64,000 nt of DNA from Anticarsia gemmatalis (GCF_050436995.1 NC_134767.1:5952001-6016000), one strand, 5' to 3'; shown: positions 12,002 to 23,135, counted from the stretch's first letter. Notes: generated by a model not told the origin, from the letters alone. Translations and numbers: made by a program.

Positions 12002-12110
12002 AGACATAAAATCACGTTTTCGTCCAATAGGGGTAGGCAGAGAACGCCACTTGGTAGTATCCTTACAAACTTCCTTTGGTTTATTAACATCCATATAATA
12101 ATATCTATGT
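12002..12110 (-). mobile_element. tail fragment of SINE family B
   Basis: CATAAAATCACGTTTTCGTC, AGGGGTAGGCAGAGA and ACTTCCTTTGG. On the minus strand this is the 'ctacccct...gataaaaggcgtgat' tail that also ends the element at 13123-13361. It lacks the tRNA-like head, so it is a 5'-truncated copy. Confidence 0.55.
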
Positions 12111-13122
12111 AATACAGGACTATCAAGGCTATTTAAAAGTGATAATAAAATATTAATGTTCCAATATAGTCGTCTATACTTGGTATTTGCGTATTGATTG
12201 CCAATTTTAATATCAGGAACAAAGAGATTTCATCGCTCATGAATAATACACGTATATAATTCCCACGATAATAAAACTTTTGTGGTTATTCCAAATCCGA
12301 ATCTGAACTCCATCAACCTCAACGCAGACCACAGCGCTGCGGTTTCAGACCTGAAAATTAAATAATTTTTCACTCCCTTTCCCGATATTTCTCTCTCCAA
12401 TAAAAAAGGTTTTTAAAGAGCTTTTGTTAATTATAACACAAAATTCCTTGTCGATTTTCCATTCTTTATTGTTCGACATTTCCAGAAAGTCATTAAAATT
12501 TTCGCATTTCTGTTTTGCTAAGGCGCTCTTTACTGCCGCAGAATGCAACGGGGAAAATTCTGTTTGAAGTTAATAGCTAAAGTTACTTGAGTCGTATTTT
12601 GCTTTCAATTTTGACGACAGTAATGCGTATAAGACAAAATGTGGACAAACAGTACTGGTTAATGTTGCCGACCATTTCAGTTCTGCTCGTCCGTTAGTGG
12701 CTGGACATCAAAACGCTAGATGGGTAAAGGAAAATAAACTTTAGGGTAGAAGAAACAAGAGTTAAAATGGGATGATAAGATTTTGAATACACAAAACCGT
12801 GGAGTGACTAGGGAGTAACAGAAGTTATTCAATTTCGAATATTGAGGAACAATATTTTTGACAGATACGGCTGTTTTAGAAATGCTTACAATACGGGAGA
12901 TGTTGAAGAGAAATAAAGGATTTTCTTGCATCAAAGTATCGCGCAGTTGGTTTGTTAAGAATTTAGTCTGTTAACATTGCATGAAAATTATACAATTTAC
13001 TGATTCTGTGAGTACACTTAAGAAAGGGATCCTGCAACAAATAAGCAGAATTTCATTATTTTTATTTACTACAATGAAGGAAAATTAAAAACTTCTCAAT
13101 AGTATTTATTAACACATTCATA
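12111..13122. other. no gene called; open patch at 12238-12363
   Basis: A GC-richer patch at 12290-12350 is open on both strands (plus frame ends with TAA at 12361-12363). No protein family was recognised. Small frames at 12345-12548 and 12716-12934 look like chance. Confidence 0.4.
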
Positions 13123-13361
13123 CATTATAACGCCCGTTATACCCAAAGGCTTGGACAGATATATACAACCACCGCTCACCAATAATAATCATAGTCACAT
13201 GTAATATAGGGTGAGCCATGTAACGTTACCAAACACCGGGCTATTGCTATTGAGAAATATCCAAAAAAAGTGATGACAGTTCTCCCGATCTGGGAATCGA
13301 ACTCGGGACCTCGTATTTAGTAGTTGAATGCACTACCGACATCTCCACAGAGGCAGTAGCG
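13123..13361 (-). mobile_element. tRNA-derived SINE (family B), near full length
   Basis: On the minus strand: a tRNA-like head with GGTAGTGCATTCAAC, then a good B box GAGTTCGATTCCC (near 13293), CAGATCGGG, then the body AGCCCGGTGTTTGGTAACG, GGCTCACCCTATATTACATG, GGTATAACGGGCGTTATAATG. Relatives are 47494-47712 (+, head and body), 36330-36445 (+, body) and 12002-12110 (-, tail). Confidence 0.75.
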
Positions 13362-14169
13362 TATAGTAAATATTTACACGTATTACAGTATTAACTATCT
13401 TCTTTACAAGTTATACTTCATACAGTAAACAAACAGTTCCAAATCAGTCCAAACTAAAATAACCACGAAACTCAAAAACGCGACTTCTAAAATTCAAAAC
13501 TGTCGCATCGGCGCTCTAAGTTTTAATAATAAATTTATCTCAGGCCACGCTAAAGCTGTCACGATATATTAATGTGCACAGATGTTCGCGATGTCACCAG
13601 TTCAACGAATCTGCACCACAAACGGTAAAGTAAAAAGTGAACTGCGCTATTTCTTTCACTGAGATTTGCTGGGAATTCGGTTTGTAAGTTTTGTGCTCGT
13701 AAATGTGAAATATCATCGGTTGAATTAAAGTTGTGTTTGTTTGAGTATGAAGAGTGATTATCATGATGAATGAAATTCTAAATTAGGAGGTGAAATGAAG
13801 TTCTTCTGAGAATTTATACTATTTATTTTACAGTCTGTTGATAAGTTAGCTTGCGTTTTCTCTTAGTATGATTGCAAGTTTTAGGTAAAATAATACGAAG
13901 TAAAGAAGAAATTGTAAATCTGCTAGCGTACTGCGTCACATGGACATTTCTGCCGTTTATCAGTTCTACAGGTTCTACCATGATAATTCTAAACAAATTG
14001 TTTGTCGTTGACAGTATTTTTTTTTTTCCGGTGGCCATAAGTTCGATGTTTATAAAGTTTCCTACAATAATTCAAGCATGAGCGGGAGGGCAATTTCATA
14101 AAAACATTGTAAACGTAGTCATTGACAGTGCTAAGTAATATCCTCTTGGCCGATTTTCAACTACAGAGA
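13362..14169. other. no feature seen
   Basis: Overlapping open frames on opposite strands at 13823-14081 mirror each other and carry no domain. A (T)10 run lies near 14018. Confidence 0.4.
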
Positions 14170-14270
14170 CTAGTTGTACTGTATATAGTGTCCAATTTTG
14201 ACCCGACTCAGGACTCAAACCCGATACCTCTGCGCGGCAGTCGCGTACACCAGTCAACAAGGATAAAAAC
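14170..14270 (-). mobile_element. degenerate tRNA-derived SINE
   Basis: On the minus strand: TGGTGTACGCGACTGCCGCG, then GGTATCGGGTTTGAGTCC (B-box-like), then TGAGTCGGGTC. The general plan matches lepidopteran SINE heads. The region 39465-39560 is a weaker relative (CTGCGCGGCAGT on the plus strand in both). Confidence 0.6.
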
Positions 14271-15501
14271 TAAAACGTACAAGCAACTGCATTCATAGCA
14301 GAGATTACTCAGGAACAAAAATAGTGAGGAAAGCTACCTCAGCACAATATATCAGGTGAATAGCCCGGCAATAAATATTTGTGTGCTACGAGTGCGCAAG
14401 TATGTTGAGATTTAAGCCGTTAATACTTTGTACTGTCATGACGGAACGCGCACGATTTATATGCACGTGTTAAATTATTTTGTTTTAAGTATAATAATTG
14501 TTTTTTTTTATGTTTGTAATGATATGGATAGTTTTTGTTATGTTATGTGGAGGATTTTTTTTCATTGGGTTCGTTGGGTAAATTTATTGTAGTATTAACC
14601 AAAAAATTCTTACAAGTTCTTCCGTTTGTGCCGTCTGTTCGCAGTATAGATAAAAAAATGTAACTACTAAAATCCTGTAATTTGGTATGACTTCCTAACT
14701 ATGCCGAGAGAAAATGAACTTGTTCTTTTCATTTAATTTTTTGTGTTTATAACCGTGTAGTTACAAATAATTGAACATTGTAGCTTAATTGCTAACTTAA
14801 ACAAGATTATTTGTCACTACAAATTTGCTTAAATACAAACAAATGTGAAGAAAATCCCTCATCAATATAAACAAACAATATTTACCTTTAACAATTCTAA
14901 TCAAACAGCTAAGCACCAAAAAAGTAATTAGTATTCCACATGCAAAGGCTCCCAACAAATGGACTGATTGTACCTATTGGAGCGATTTTTACATCCAATT
15001 TCTGGTAACCAATCACCTGTCTCAACCCGTGTTACATCAAATCCCCCTTATTTCCTTAGGGATTACACGATTGTTTACCTCTGCCACCAACGTTTGGCCA
15101 AAGCCACAGAGTAGATACATCTCAAACATTTTATTGGTATACTGCGTGTGTTAGTTACAATTTACAAAGATATATTTTGCTCTGTGTTACGTTTTAATTA
15201 ATCTGGTTTATGTTTGAAAGCAATCTATTATATTAAAACAACGTAGTGTGTTATATTTGCCAATGTTAACCTTAGTTTAGTTTGTGGTTTGCTCTTAACT
15301 TTATTAAAATCTAAATTTGTTGTTGCTATTATTGTTTCGAACTGTTGCTGTGTTTGGCTTTGTTTATTAATAACGATATGTTTAAAATTTTGCAAAAATG
15401 TATTTAGTTTTTTAATTATTTTTGTTTTACTGGTAAATTAAACTTTAACCATGTAATTAAAATGCTGTATGCAAGGTAGAACACAGATTTTTGTAATTAA
15501 T
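14271..15501. other. no feature seen
   Basis: AT-rich with long T and A runs. A moderately mixed patch at 14985-15110 has no recognised identity. Confidence 0.4.
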
Positions 15502-15690
15502 TAGCTTCCGCCAGCGAAGCGCGTGAAAAAATATTTTCCGTGGCAAAAAAGTATCCTATGTGTTAATCAATGTTAAAAACGAATTCTGTATCAAATCTCA
15601 TTAAAATCTGTTCAGAAGTTTTTTGATGAAAGAGTAACAAATATCCCTACCTTCATAAACTTTCGCATATATTATCATTTTAGTTGGATT
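15502..15690 (+). mobile_element. non-LTR 3'-end fragment
   Basis: AGCTTCCGCCAGCGAAGCGC, AAAAAAGTATCCTATGTGTT, ATCAAATCTCATTAAAATC, GTTCAGAAGTTTTTTGATG, AAAGAGTAACAAATATCCC, then TTTCGCATATATTATCATTT. This is the full order of a well-known lepidopteran non-LTR terminus, in sense orientation and with only moderate decay. No coding part is present. Confidence 0.75.
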
Positions 15691-17482
15691 TTGACTGAGG
15701 CCAGTTATTTCATTGCCTTACTACCATGGAATATCTGATAGTTAGTTGGTAGAAAAAATTTAATTTGCTACTTAAATCTGCTCATTATAGAGAGTCTCAG
15801 TTTAATCAAAAACGTTGGCACAAATCACAGACTGACTCTACACTGGCCAGCCACAATTCCGATTTCAAATTCACAAAGAATAAAATCCATCTCGTATTTC
15901 TCTAGTTTAAAAAGTAAGATTACATCCAGCCAGCACTGATTAGTTTGGGATGAATAAATAAATTCAATATCAACTACTCAAGCCGGATGGAAATGCAACT
16001 TTATTGAAATAATAAGTAGTAATAGCAACAAGTCACTGTTGGTATGGTTTGCAGAAGAAGTAGGTGAGAAAAAATTATTTAAAATAACATTACTCCAGAC
16101 TACTATATTTGACATTAAAATACAAATAACTTCTTTTCAAACAAGAAATGATGTTCAGCTTTTTTTTTTTTAATAATATTGTTTGTAGCGCGATTCAATC
16201 ATTTTGATCCTATTGTCACACATTGGAGTCTAATCCGCCATTTAGCCATCAACGCAAAAAAATTGACAATAGTTTAATTCTGACATAGTTTACATTAAAA
16301 ATGTATAGACTAGCAAATGGGTTGTGGTTCGGTTCGATTGCCACCGATTTAGCATTTTACATAAAAAATAGAACAAACAAATTCGACTATTTTTGACCAG
16401 CCTTTTAGTCAATTTTGATTTTGTAAAGTTAGTAAACGGATTTGGAACAGGCCAAACAGTTGGAAAGCAAAATGTGTAACCAGTTTCAGGCGTAACTCGT
16501 GCTTTATGGAAATTGGAAACAATATAGAGCACGTCACTGCAGGCACAATCAAAGTTTGCAGGACATTTGAACTAAAGCATAAAGCCGGAGAACTTTGATG
16601 TAAAATAACTACACTCTATATAAGCCTCGGAAAATATGAATGAAAAAATATGTAGAAAATATTTTTAGTGGCATGAATTTAGAAGTGAAGTTTTTTTGAG
16701 CGAACAAACATGGATACTATATGTCGATTTTTAAAGACCTAAAAAAACGGGTAACTAAAGGCCTCTCACAAAGATGTGGGGCGTGATGATTGTGATGAGG
16801 AGACTATTCAATAAAAACGTTCGTTATATAAACATAAACATTTTTGTTTCGCGAATATTGAACTGTTGACAACACAAAAGTATCCATTTGTAAGATACTC
16901 CTGTTAAATTACTTATTATTCGGGAGAACATAAATAAAAAAAAAACTGTTCCATGATTTAATGTGGGAACCTGGAACTAAATAACGTATTATATTGAGAC
17001 CAGTGACAACAACAGCTTATTTAGGTTTAGAAATGATAACATTACATGATTCAACATATACTGTTCTTCTTTAACTGACTATTCAGACTAAAAGCCTATC
17101 TCAATTCTCTGAAATAATCAAGCTAAGAGAATATTATATAGATATATAACTTTATACAAAGCTGGTGTAAACTAAGAAAATTATATAAGACAACGATGGC
17201 TTAGTTGTGTTTGAAGTTTGGAACAAAAAACTGCTTAAGTAGGTTTGCCGGTCTAAGGTTTTTGCCATATCAGAAGCGAGATAGCGATCATAGTTTTTTA
17301 AGAAAAGTGTATTGACTAGTTTCTCAAAAAAACTTGTCTGGTCGTTTTTGCTAAAATCTGATAAACTGACGGGCAGAAGACTAGCATTTACATTTTGCTA
17401 AAACTGCAGTCAATTAGCTTAGAAAACTTTTTTGTTAAGGCAACCATAATATTCCATAAAGTTAACCATCAACTTCCTACGT
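15691..17482. other. no gene recognised
   Basis: AT-rich. An 80-codon frame at 16290-16532 (-) was inspected and shows no domain or signal sequence. Nothing else was identified. Confidence 0.45.
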
Positions 17483-17725
17483 TCATCATGTCATTGTGGT
17501 TTGTGGTCAACCAGGTGATAAAGCTGTTTAAGCCACTCGAAAGGTTTTGACATGGCTTAACGACTGTTATCTTATTTGACACCAAGCGGGACCAGCATCT
17601 GTCATGCATCCTGAAGCACCGAGACGCTCAGCTCATAATAATATACCATTATAGCGGCCACCCATCTATAAAATGTCCGTGCTAAGGTTGCTTAACCAAC
17701 CAAAGCAACGTGCTATGAGCACTTG
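17483..17725 (-). mobile_element. 5S rRNA-derived SINE, older divergent copy
   Basis: On the minus strand: GGTTAAGCAACC, an altered intermediate element, ATAGATGGGTGGCCGC (C box with one change), CGTCTCGGTGCTTCAGGATG, GCTGGTCCCGC, AACAGTCGTTAAGCCATGTC, then GACCACAAACCACAATGAC. The order matches 1003-1260, including the body segment 'acagtcgttgagccacgtc' that the 33.8-kb copy lacks. The part upstream of GTTAAG differs from the two younger copies, so this may be another subfamily. No clear target-site duplication. Confidence 0.7.
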
Positions 17726-18371
17726 AATTATCTACTAAAATCAGAGTATTAATTAATCATCAACTCATTCCAGCAAGTTTCCACTTGCTCTTTGTCTAAT
17801 CCGCTACTTGTATTCAATGGCACAGAAGCCTTAAGTTAATTCCTTAAGCGTTAAAGCGAAAGTGATACAGTTCTTACTTTCTTTGAGAACTAATGCAAAG
17901 TCTGGATCATCTTACTTAACAATTCAGAGTTAAATCCTTCGATGTTGTTGCTTGACCTTATTTTAAATCTGTTACATAAACAAATGTTTGGAGTGTGGAT
18001 TAACTGTGTTGGTGGAGTAATGAGCAATAAGGCTTTTTTCCAGGAATTTTGTGGAAATTTCGCGTTTTTTGATCAGGTCATTGAGCGTCTGTTTGAAAAG
18101 TCAGCCAACAAGGATATGCAAGCTTAATATATCCTTGATATGCTGTCTGCTATCGCTTTTGAGGCTCACGTATACTGAGTGGAACAAACCTTTTTAGTAC
18201 GCAAAATATTTACTATCTTGGGATTTTCAAGATATCCTGATATTCAAGAGCTTCTTACGTATATATGTCTGCATACTTTTCCCTGAGCCTTTTTTATTTT
18301 GCAGGTCATCTAATGTTTTAAAAAAAATAGTTTAGGCTTTGATTGAAACTTTGTTTTTATTAACTCTTTAT
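17726..18371. other. no feature seen
   Basis: AT-rich DNA with a 61-codon frame at 17942-18127 (+) that has no recognised domain. Confidence 0.4.
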
Positions 18372-18460
18372 ATATCCCAATGCTGGGCAAATGCTTTCCC
18401 TCTTTCCTTTCAAACCTGTTTGTCCCGTGCCATTTTCGACTACGATCTAAAAAAAATATT
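18372..18460 (-). mobile_element. non-LTR 3'-end fragment
   Basis: ATATCCCAATGCTGGGCAAA, CTTTCCCTCTTTCC and GTCCCGTGCC follow the antisense order of the lepidopteran 'ggcacgagac...cccagcagtgggac' terminus. Short and decayed. Confidence 0.55.
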
Positions 18461-19559
18461 TCAACCACCCATTACGTTGTAAAATACGAACATTTTCAAT
18501 CATTTTCTGTTCACCATACAACCGGAACAATCGATTTCCGAGTCGTCGACGTCTGCAAGATGCGGCGCGGCGCACTCATTTAATTCTGAACGGATATTTA
18601 TTTTCGCGACATGACGGTCGGAGGCAGCGCACTCAATGTACTCAACGTAACTCGTAACCTGTCGTATATCGACGATGTTATATTTCTTGCTAAGAAAATA
18701 TTAGTCTGGAGAAAATGGAATATTTGCTGCAAGTAATGTAACGTTCGAACGTTAGTTGATGGCCCTTAGAGACTGTAGGAGTAATTTGAAGTTATGATGA
18801 CTGTTATAGTTTTCTTTGAAGTAACGGATGCAAATTCTTGTATTCTTTCACTCTCTGTAACACGTAAAAACTAATCCAATTAATACAATCCTTCAATTCC
18901 ATGGTACAATTAATATGTATTCGTTCTCAATAAATTGGCTGCAGTCAATCACAGCAAATCAATCATAAGCATAAGATAGAAAGAGGAATCATCACAAAGA
19001 AAGAAATCAGGAAAAAAAATGTAAAAGAAATAAACAGAAGACAGGTTTATCATCCAGAATAAATTGTGAGAACAAAAAGGAGCCAACAACATTTCATAAA
19101 CACTTTTTTGGTTTGAAGGCGTCGGAACAACGGCTCCATAATAAGCTGATGCTAAAACTTAGCACATATCTTTGAGCTTATAGTTCGGAAACTTGTTCAG
19201 GAATTTTCAACGAGAACGTGGCTTTGAACGTCAAATTGAATGATAACATGATGTATGCCGAGTCTAGAAAACTTATTGCTGACTACTTTGCCTACGGTGG
19301 TTTGCTTTGCATGTACTCCGTGGTTTAGGTCTGTATATTTATAATTCACACAAACAAAAATAATAGCACCTGCTTGTAAAATATAATCGTGTATTTTGTA
19401 AACACCTACATTAACAAGACTAAGACATTTGATTGTAACTGCATACTGAATTTACATAAGGTCGTTGACCCTTGATTCTAGCGTAAAGAGAATCAGAATA
19501 ACATATGATCAAGTACGTTATCAAAATATCATCGACAATATATGTATATTTAAATGACA
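18461..19559. other. no gene; CpG-rich island 18530-18660
   Basis: About 130 bp rich in CpG (GAGTCGTCGACGTCTGC, GATGCGGCGCGGCGCACTC, GACGGTCGGAGGC). It is the most CpG-dense patch in the first 20 kb. It could be a promoter or enhancer; no reading frame or splice pattern supports an exon. Confidence 0.45.
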
Positions 19560-19668
19560 AATTGATCAGCGCCTCGCGCGTATTTAACAAGAACTAATAC
19601 TTTAAGGTGCTTTAAATGTTAAACGCTCACTACTCGATAGTACTCGGTGTATAAAATCTACAGCAGTG
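19560..19668 (-). mobile_element. MITE-like family M copy 1
   Basis: TTGATCAGCGCCTCGCGCG, then TTTAAATGTTAAACGCTCAC and ACTCGATAGTACTCGG: the antisense core of family M (on plus: 'tactatcgag', 'tttgacattt', 'gcgcc', 'gaggcgctgatca'). Both ends are lost. It is closest to copy 2, with which it shares an upstream ATATATGTAT stretch. Confidence 0.65.
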
Positions 19669-19682
19669 ATATTTTCTACTAT

Positions 19683-19944
19683 TATCCATACCAATATTAT
19701 AAATGCGAAAGTAACTCTGTCTGTCTGCTACTTAATCACGCCTAAACTACTGAACCAATTTGCATGAAATTTGGTATGGAGATAGGTACTTTGATACCCG
19801 AGAAAGGACATATTCTATATATTATCACGCTACGACCAAAAGGAGCAGAGTTGCAGTAAAAAATGTTACAAAAGCGGGGAAAAATTTCATCCATTCTCTA
19901 TAATATTATTGGACGTAAGCGAAGTTGCGCGGGTCAGCTAGTAG
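19683..19944 (-). mobile_element. non-LTR-like 3' end, relative of the CTAGCTGACCCG family
   Basis: On the minus strand it starts CTAGCTGACCCGCGCAACTT, then CCCCGCTTTTGTAACATTTT, GCTCCTTTTGGTCGTAGCG, TATATAGAATATGTCCTTTC, ATGCAAATTGGTTCAGTAG, AGCAGACAGACAGAGTTACT and TTTATAATATTGGTATGGAT. It shares its beginning with the elements at 40268, 41169 and 54188 but has a different tail, with 'cagacagacagag' in place of (CAAA)n. It lies between two copies of family M. Confidence 0.75.
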
Positions 19945-19984
19945 ATTATATTATAGATAAACGGCATATATGTATTTAGTATGA

Positions 19985-20090
19985 ATATCTGATTAGCGCC
20001 CCTAGCGTATTTCCCATGAACTATATTTTTAAAGTTATTTTTATGTCAAACGCTCGCTTCTCAATAGTACCGACTGTAGAAAAATCTACA
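19985..20090 (-). mobile_element. MITE-like family M copy 2
   Basis: CTGATTAGCGCCCCTAGCG, ATGTCAAACGCTCGCTTCTC, AATAGTACCGACTGTAG. Like copy 1 it ends in AATCTACAG and is preceded by an ATATATGTAT stretch. The two could therefore be an old local duplication that was later split by, or flanks, the fragment at 19683-19944. Confidence 0.65.
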
Positions 20091-20341
20091 GTTCCATCCA
20101 CAATAACAAACAAACATAACAACCTGATTCAAACGAAATGTCCTAGATAGTAAAGCTCAGCTCTATTTAAATGCACTATTGTTTCTCGTCTTGAAATTGC
20201 TGAGGAATAATAAGATATCATAACAACTGCCATTTTTATGGACGGAAAGTATTATAAAAGCATTCAGATTTATAAGCAGGCTTTATTTTTTGTTTTGAGT
20301 TTTAAGAACAAAGCAAAATAATATTTAATTTCATAACTTTT

Positions 20342-20466
20342 AAACTCTCGCGTTGCATGTTTAATGTATAATAGAATACGGGAATTAACGCGAACACGCA
20401 TTTTACCTTAAAATGCCTAACGTTTCGGCGCAGGTTGCACTCGCCGTGGTCCCAGGCAGACTAGCC
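20342..20466 (-). mobile_element. dispersed repeat, GCCGAAACG type
   Basis: AAACTCTCGCGTTGCATGTT, ACGGGAATTAACGCGAACAC, CATTTTACCTTAAAATGCC, AACGTTTCGGCGCAGGTTGC, then ACTCGCCGTGGTCCC. It is the best-preserved member here of the family also at 6484 and 49156. Confidence 0.7.
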
Positions 20467-20698
20467 AGTCTGCAATATTTAATTTGGTAAAGATAAAGTA
20501 CAATTACGCATTCCTCTACTATACTTTTGATGATTCAAAAATTTAGTTGCAGTATATTTTCTCAATCTTATTGAATATAAGAAAAGTGACTCTGACTTCC
20601 GCAATAATGAGAAAATCCAAATCCAAAAAAGGTTAAATGTCACTTATTTTCAAAAACTTTAAAATCATACGAGTGACAATATTTTTCTATCCTGACAC

Positions 20699-20757
20699 CT
20701 AATTTCGTAAAGTTATAAAACTTGCCTTTGGTCTAATTTCGTAAAGTTATAAAACTT
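20699..20757 (+). repeat. two 25-bp direct repeats, period 34
   Basis: CTAATTTCGTAAAGTTATAA plus AACTT is found at 20699-20723 and again, identical, at 20733-20757. This small perfect tandem duplication is likely replication slippage and is recent because the copies do not differ. Confidence 0.9.
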
Positions 20758-20973
20758 CGTAGTTCTTTAAGGAACCCATTTTATTTTGTTTCATACTAAT
20801 ACATAAAGTCTCAACCACTTCCTTTGGTATCCGTGGCATCACGTAAACCCGGTCTCAGGTGTCAGGGATATACTGAATTCTATATTTAGACGATCTCTAG
20901 GTCAGTACTCTCAAATCAGAATAGTAAAATCCAGATGTTGAATGCTGCAATGAAAAGAAAATACTGAGATGTA

Positions 20974-21160
20974 CGGTAGCACGATTCTCAACAGTCGATA
21001 CTGTTGTGTATCGAGGGTTTGACATTTAGAATGTACACAGAAATAGTTCCTACATCCGAACATTCCGGCATCCGCTAGAGGCGCTGATAAGATTTCCATG
21101 CAACATTTGTCGATAGCTAACCGGTTGTCGATAGTCAATATACTTACTAGTAATAATTCC
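20974..21160 (+). mobile_element. MITE-like family M copy 3, near complete
   Basis: GGTAGCACGATTCTCAACAG, CGATACTG, GAGGGTTTGACATTTAG, AATAGTTCCTACA, then CCGCTAGAGGCGCTGATAAG, GATTTCCATGCAACATTTG, TCGATAGCTAACCGGTTGTC. A 16-bp insertion lies before CCGCTAG. The small frame at 20911-21165 is only the reverse of this repeat. Confidence 0.8.
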
Positions 21161-21249
21161 TTCATGGGGTTTTTGTTTCATTAAATTGATGGATAGATAG
21201 AAGATTTTTTGTTGTAAGAAAATAAAATTGATGTATATATAATTACATA

Positions 21250-21340
21250 CACAGTTTGTTATCCGGATTTAGACAGAATACTTGTTACTACGGGAAATCT
21301 TTTTGTGCTGCCGGAGTCGCGGGCCGAAGCTAGTAAAAGT
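21250..21340 (-). mobile_element. non-LTR 3'-end fragment
   Basis: On the minus strand: CTAGCTTCGGCCCGCGACTC, GATTTCCCGTAGTAAC and TCCGGATAACAAAC. This is the beginning of the terminal block of the family seen at 15502-15690; the distal part is missing. Confidence 0.6.
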
Positions 21341-21767
21341 AGGTATTTTTTTCACATTAATTTGTTATTTTCGTTATTTTTAAGTCTGGCTAGTTTAATA
21401 GATTACTTAAAAGATAGTTCTAATTAAAACGGTACGCCTAAAAATACTTAGATCAGATAACCCAAAATATTTTCCTTAAAACGAAGTCAAAACAAACTAC
21501 CAACACTAAAAGCTGAATTAAAAACAACAGGCAATTGTTAACAAAAATAAAAGTTAATTAACAAATAAATAATGGTCATAATTATCGCGTGCTTATAGTA
21601 ATTAAGTGAAACGAGGTGTTGATTTTAACGTGACAGTTGACAGGTTAATTATGAAAACACTACATATTATGAGCTGCTGAAAGTATGATGTGTTAAATGT
21701 TAATTGTAATTAAGATCCGTGTTTCAGCTGTTAGTTATCTACTTGTATGGTTCTACGTGTTCAGTAG
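21341..21767. other. no feature seen
   Basis: AT-rich sequence with repeated TTAATTAA-like words; nothing recognised. Confidence 0.4.
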
Positions 21768-21870
21768 TTATTAAACCGACTTCAAAAAAGGATGAGGTTT
21801 TTAATTCGCCTGCATTTTTTCTGTTTGTTGCCGCGTATGTATTTTCTTTTGATGCACCTTTTCTGAAGAT
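21768..21870 (+). mobile_element. repeat fragment, ACCGACTTCAAAAAAGG type
   Basis: TTAAACCGACTTCAAAAAAGG followed by GATGAGGTTTTTAATTCG is the opening of a repeat I have met in many lepidopteran sequences. Its class is uncertain, and only about 100 bp is recognisable. Confidence 0.5.
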
Positions 21871-21959
21871 TCTCAAGTCGATTTTGTTCTTTTTGTAAAA
21901 ATTAATGTATTCCAAAATTACATATAGGCCAACATAAGGCCATATTATAAACTTTGCTG

Positions 21960-22130
21960 AAGACTAAATCTCGGATTCGATTCCTGGCCGAAGAGTTACT
22001 GTTATGTTGTAATTTTAGTACTTAAAAGGGTGTGTCCGTTCCTATATAGTTCCAAGTAGTATTATAATATAGGTACATTTTATTCTGTGATTTTCCTTAA
22101 AGTATATAATTATAGCATAATAAAATGTTA
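21960..22130 (+). mobile_element. degenerate tRNA-derived SINE
   Basis: The B-box-like CGGATTCGATTCCTGGCCG (near 21973) lies at the expected distance before TTAGTACTTAAAAGGGTGTG, which looks like a SINE body. The A-box side is not readable. Confidence 0.5.
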
Positions 22131-22913
22131 TAAATAAACCAAGAAACTTAATACAGATAAAAGCTTCGGTCTGGGAAGGCTTCGTTATATCTCCGATCAG
22201 TCACCAGATGACGTCTAAGTGAATAATGGCCTGTGGCGATTACCTAACTTACGGAATAAATATAAGAAAATTTAAGTACTAAATAACTAGGCTTGGAAAA
22301 TCTCGGGAAATTCTGAAACGTTTTGTAGCATTAAACCTTTATTATTTTTTCATAGACTAATTCCTAATTCCTATGATAGGGCAGAGTAAAACACTGATCT
22401 AGATTTAACGTTACATGAATTACCTACACGATAGTAGATGAATAAAATGAAACGTGTCATGCGAGCAATACTTCTGTATAAGTCTCTACACACAATGTAC
22501 CTATTCTATCTTAGTAATAATACGTGTTACCCTCATTGTCAGATAAAATTTGCATGTTAATAAAAACAGATGCTTTCCAAAGGCATAGCCGTTACCACTA
22601 TAAAATGATCACCCATCTATAAGTAAGCCCCAGTAATAAAGTTTAACATTACATCGCGATACGTTAGTCATAATTTTAAAAATAATTATATCTGAAACAC
22701 TTGAAATAGTACATTAAATTATTCATGCACAAATTATTTTTCGTGTCAAACACCTTAATTTCGTGGTTTAACCTCTAGACGATGTTTTCTAAAGCTTTCG
22801 TGCCATTTACTTACTTAAATCTAAACCAAGAGAAAATAATCCGGGTTACTTACATACAAAATTGGAAAACCTGTTACAAGGACACCGCAAATTATGTTTT
22901 TTTCTTATCCAAT
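22131..22913. other. no gene; likely 5S-SINE scrap at 22575-22630
   Basis: At 22594-22620, CCACTATAAAATGATCACCC then ATCTATA is an antisense, damaged version of the C-box region of the 5S-headed SINE (compare CCATTATAGCGGCCACCC then ATCTATA at 17646-17670). The rest is AT-rich with nothing recognised. Confidence 0.4.
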
Positions 22914-22990
22914 CCATATTAATATTATAAGTGTTTGAGAAATTTTGTCGGTCTGTTACGTAGCATTATTAAACTAATAAATTCCAAGAG
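22914..22990 (-). mobile_element. non-LTR tail scrap
   Basis: ATATTAATATTATAAGTGTT then GTCGGTCTGTTACG is the antisense microsatellite tail plus the 'gtaacagac' block of the non-LTR families above. Short and low-grade. Confidence 0.4.
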
Positions 22991-23135
22991 GCGTCCAGCT
23001 GAAACAGGCCAAATTATTAGTGTTGTACATTTTAGCTGACGATTTTTTTTATGATAACTATATGCCCGGCCCGACTTTGACCGAATGTAAGGCTCTTTTG
23101 ACAATCATAACAATAATTGATTTCCAATATAAGCT

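Noticed and set aside
16290..16532. 80-codon frame (-)
   Set aside because: No domain or signal peptide and no match to a known family by eye.
20342..20466. Hammerhead ribozyme, suggested by CCGAAACG
   Set aside because: The other invariant core (CUGANGA) and the three helices could not be found at the right distance.
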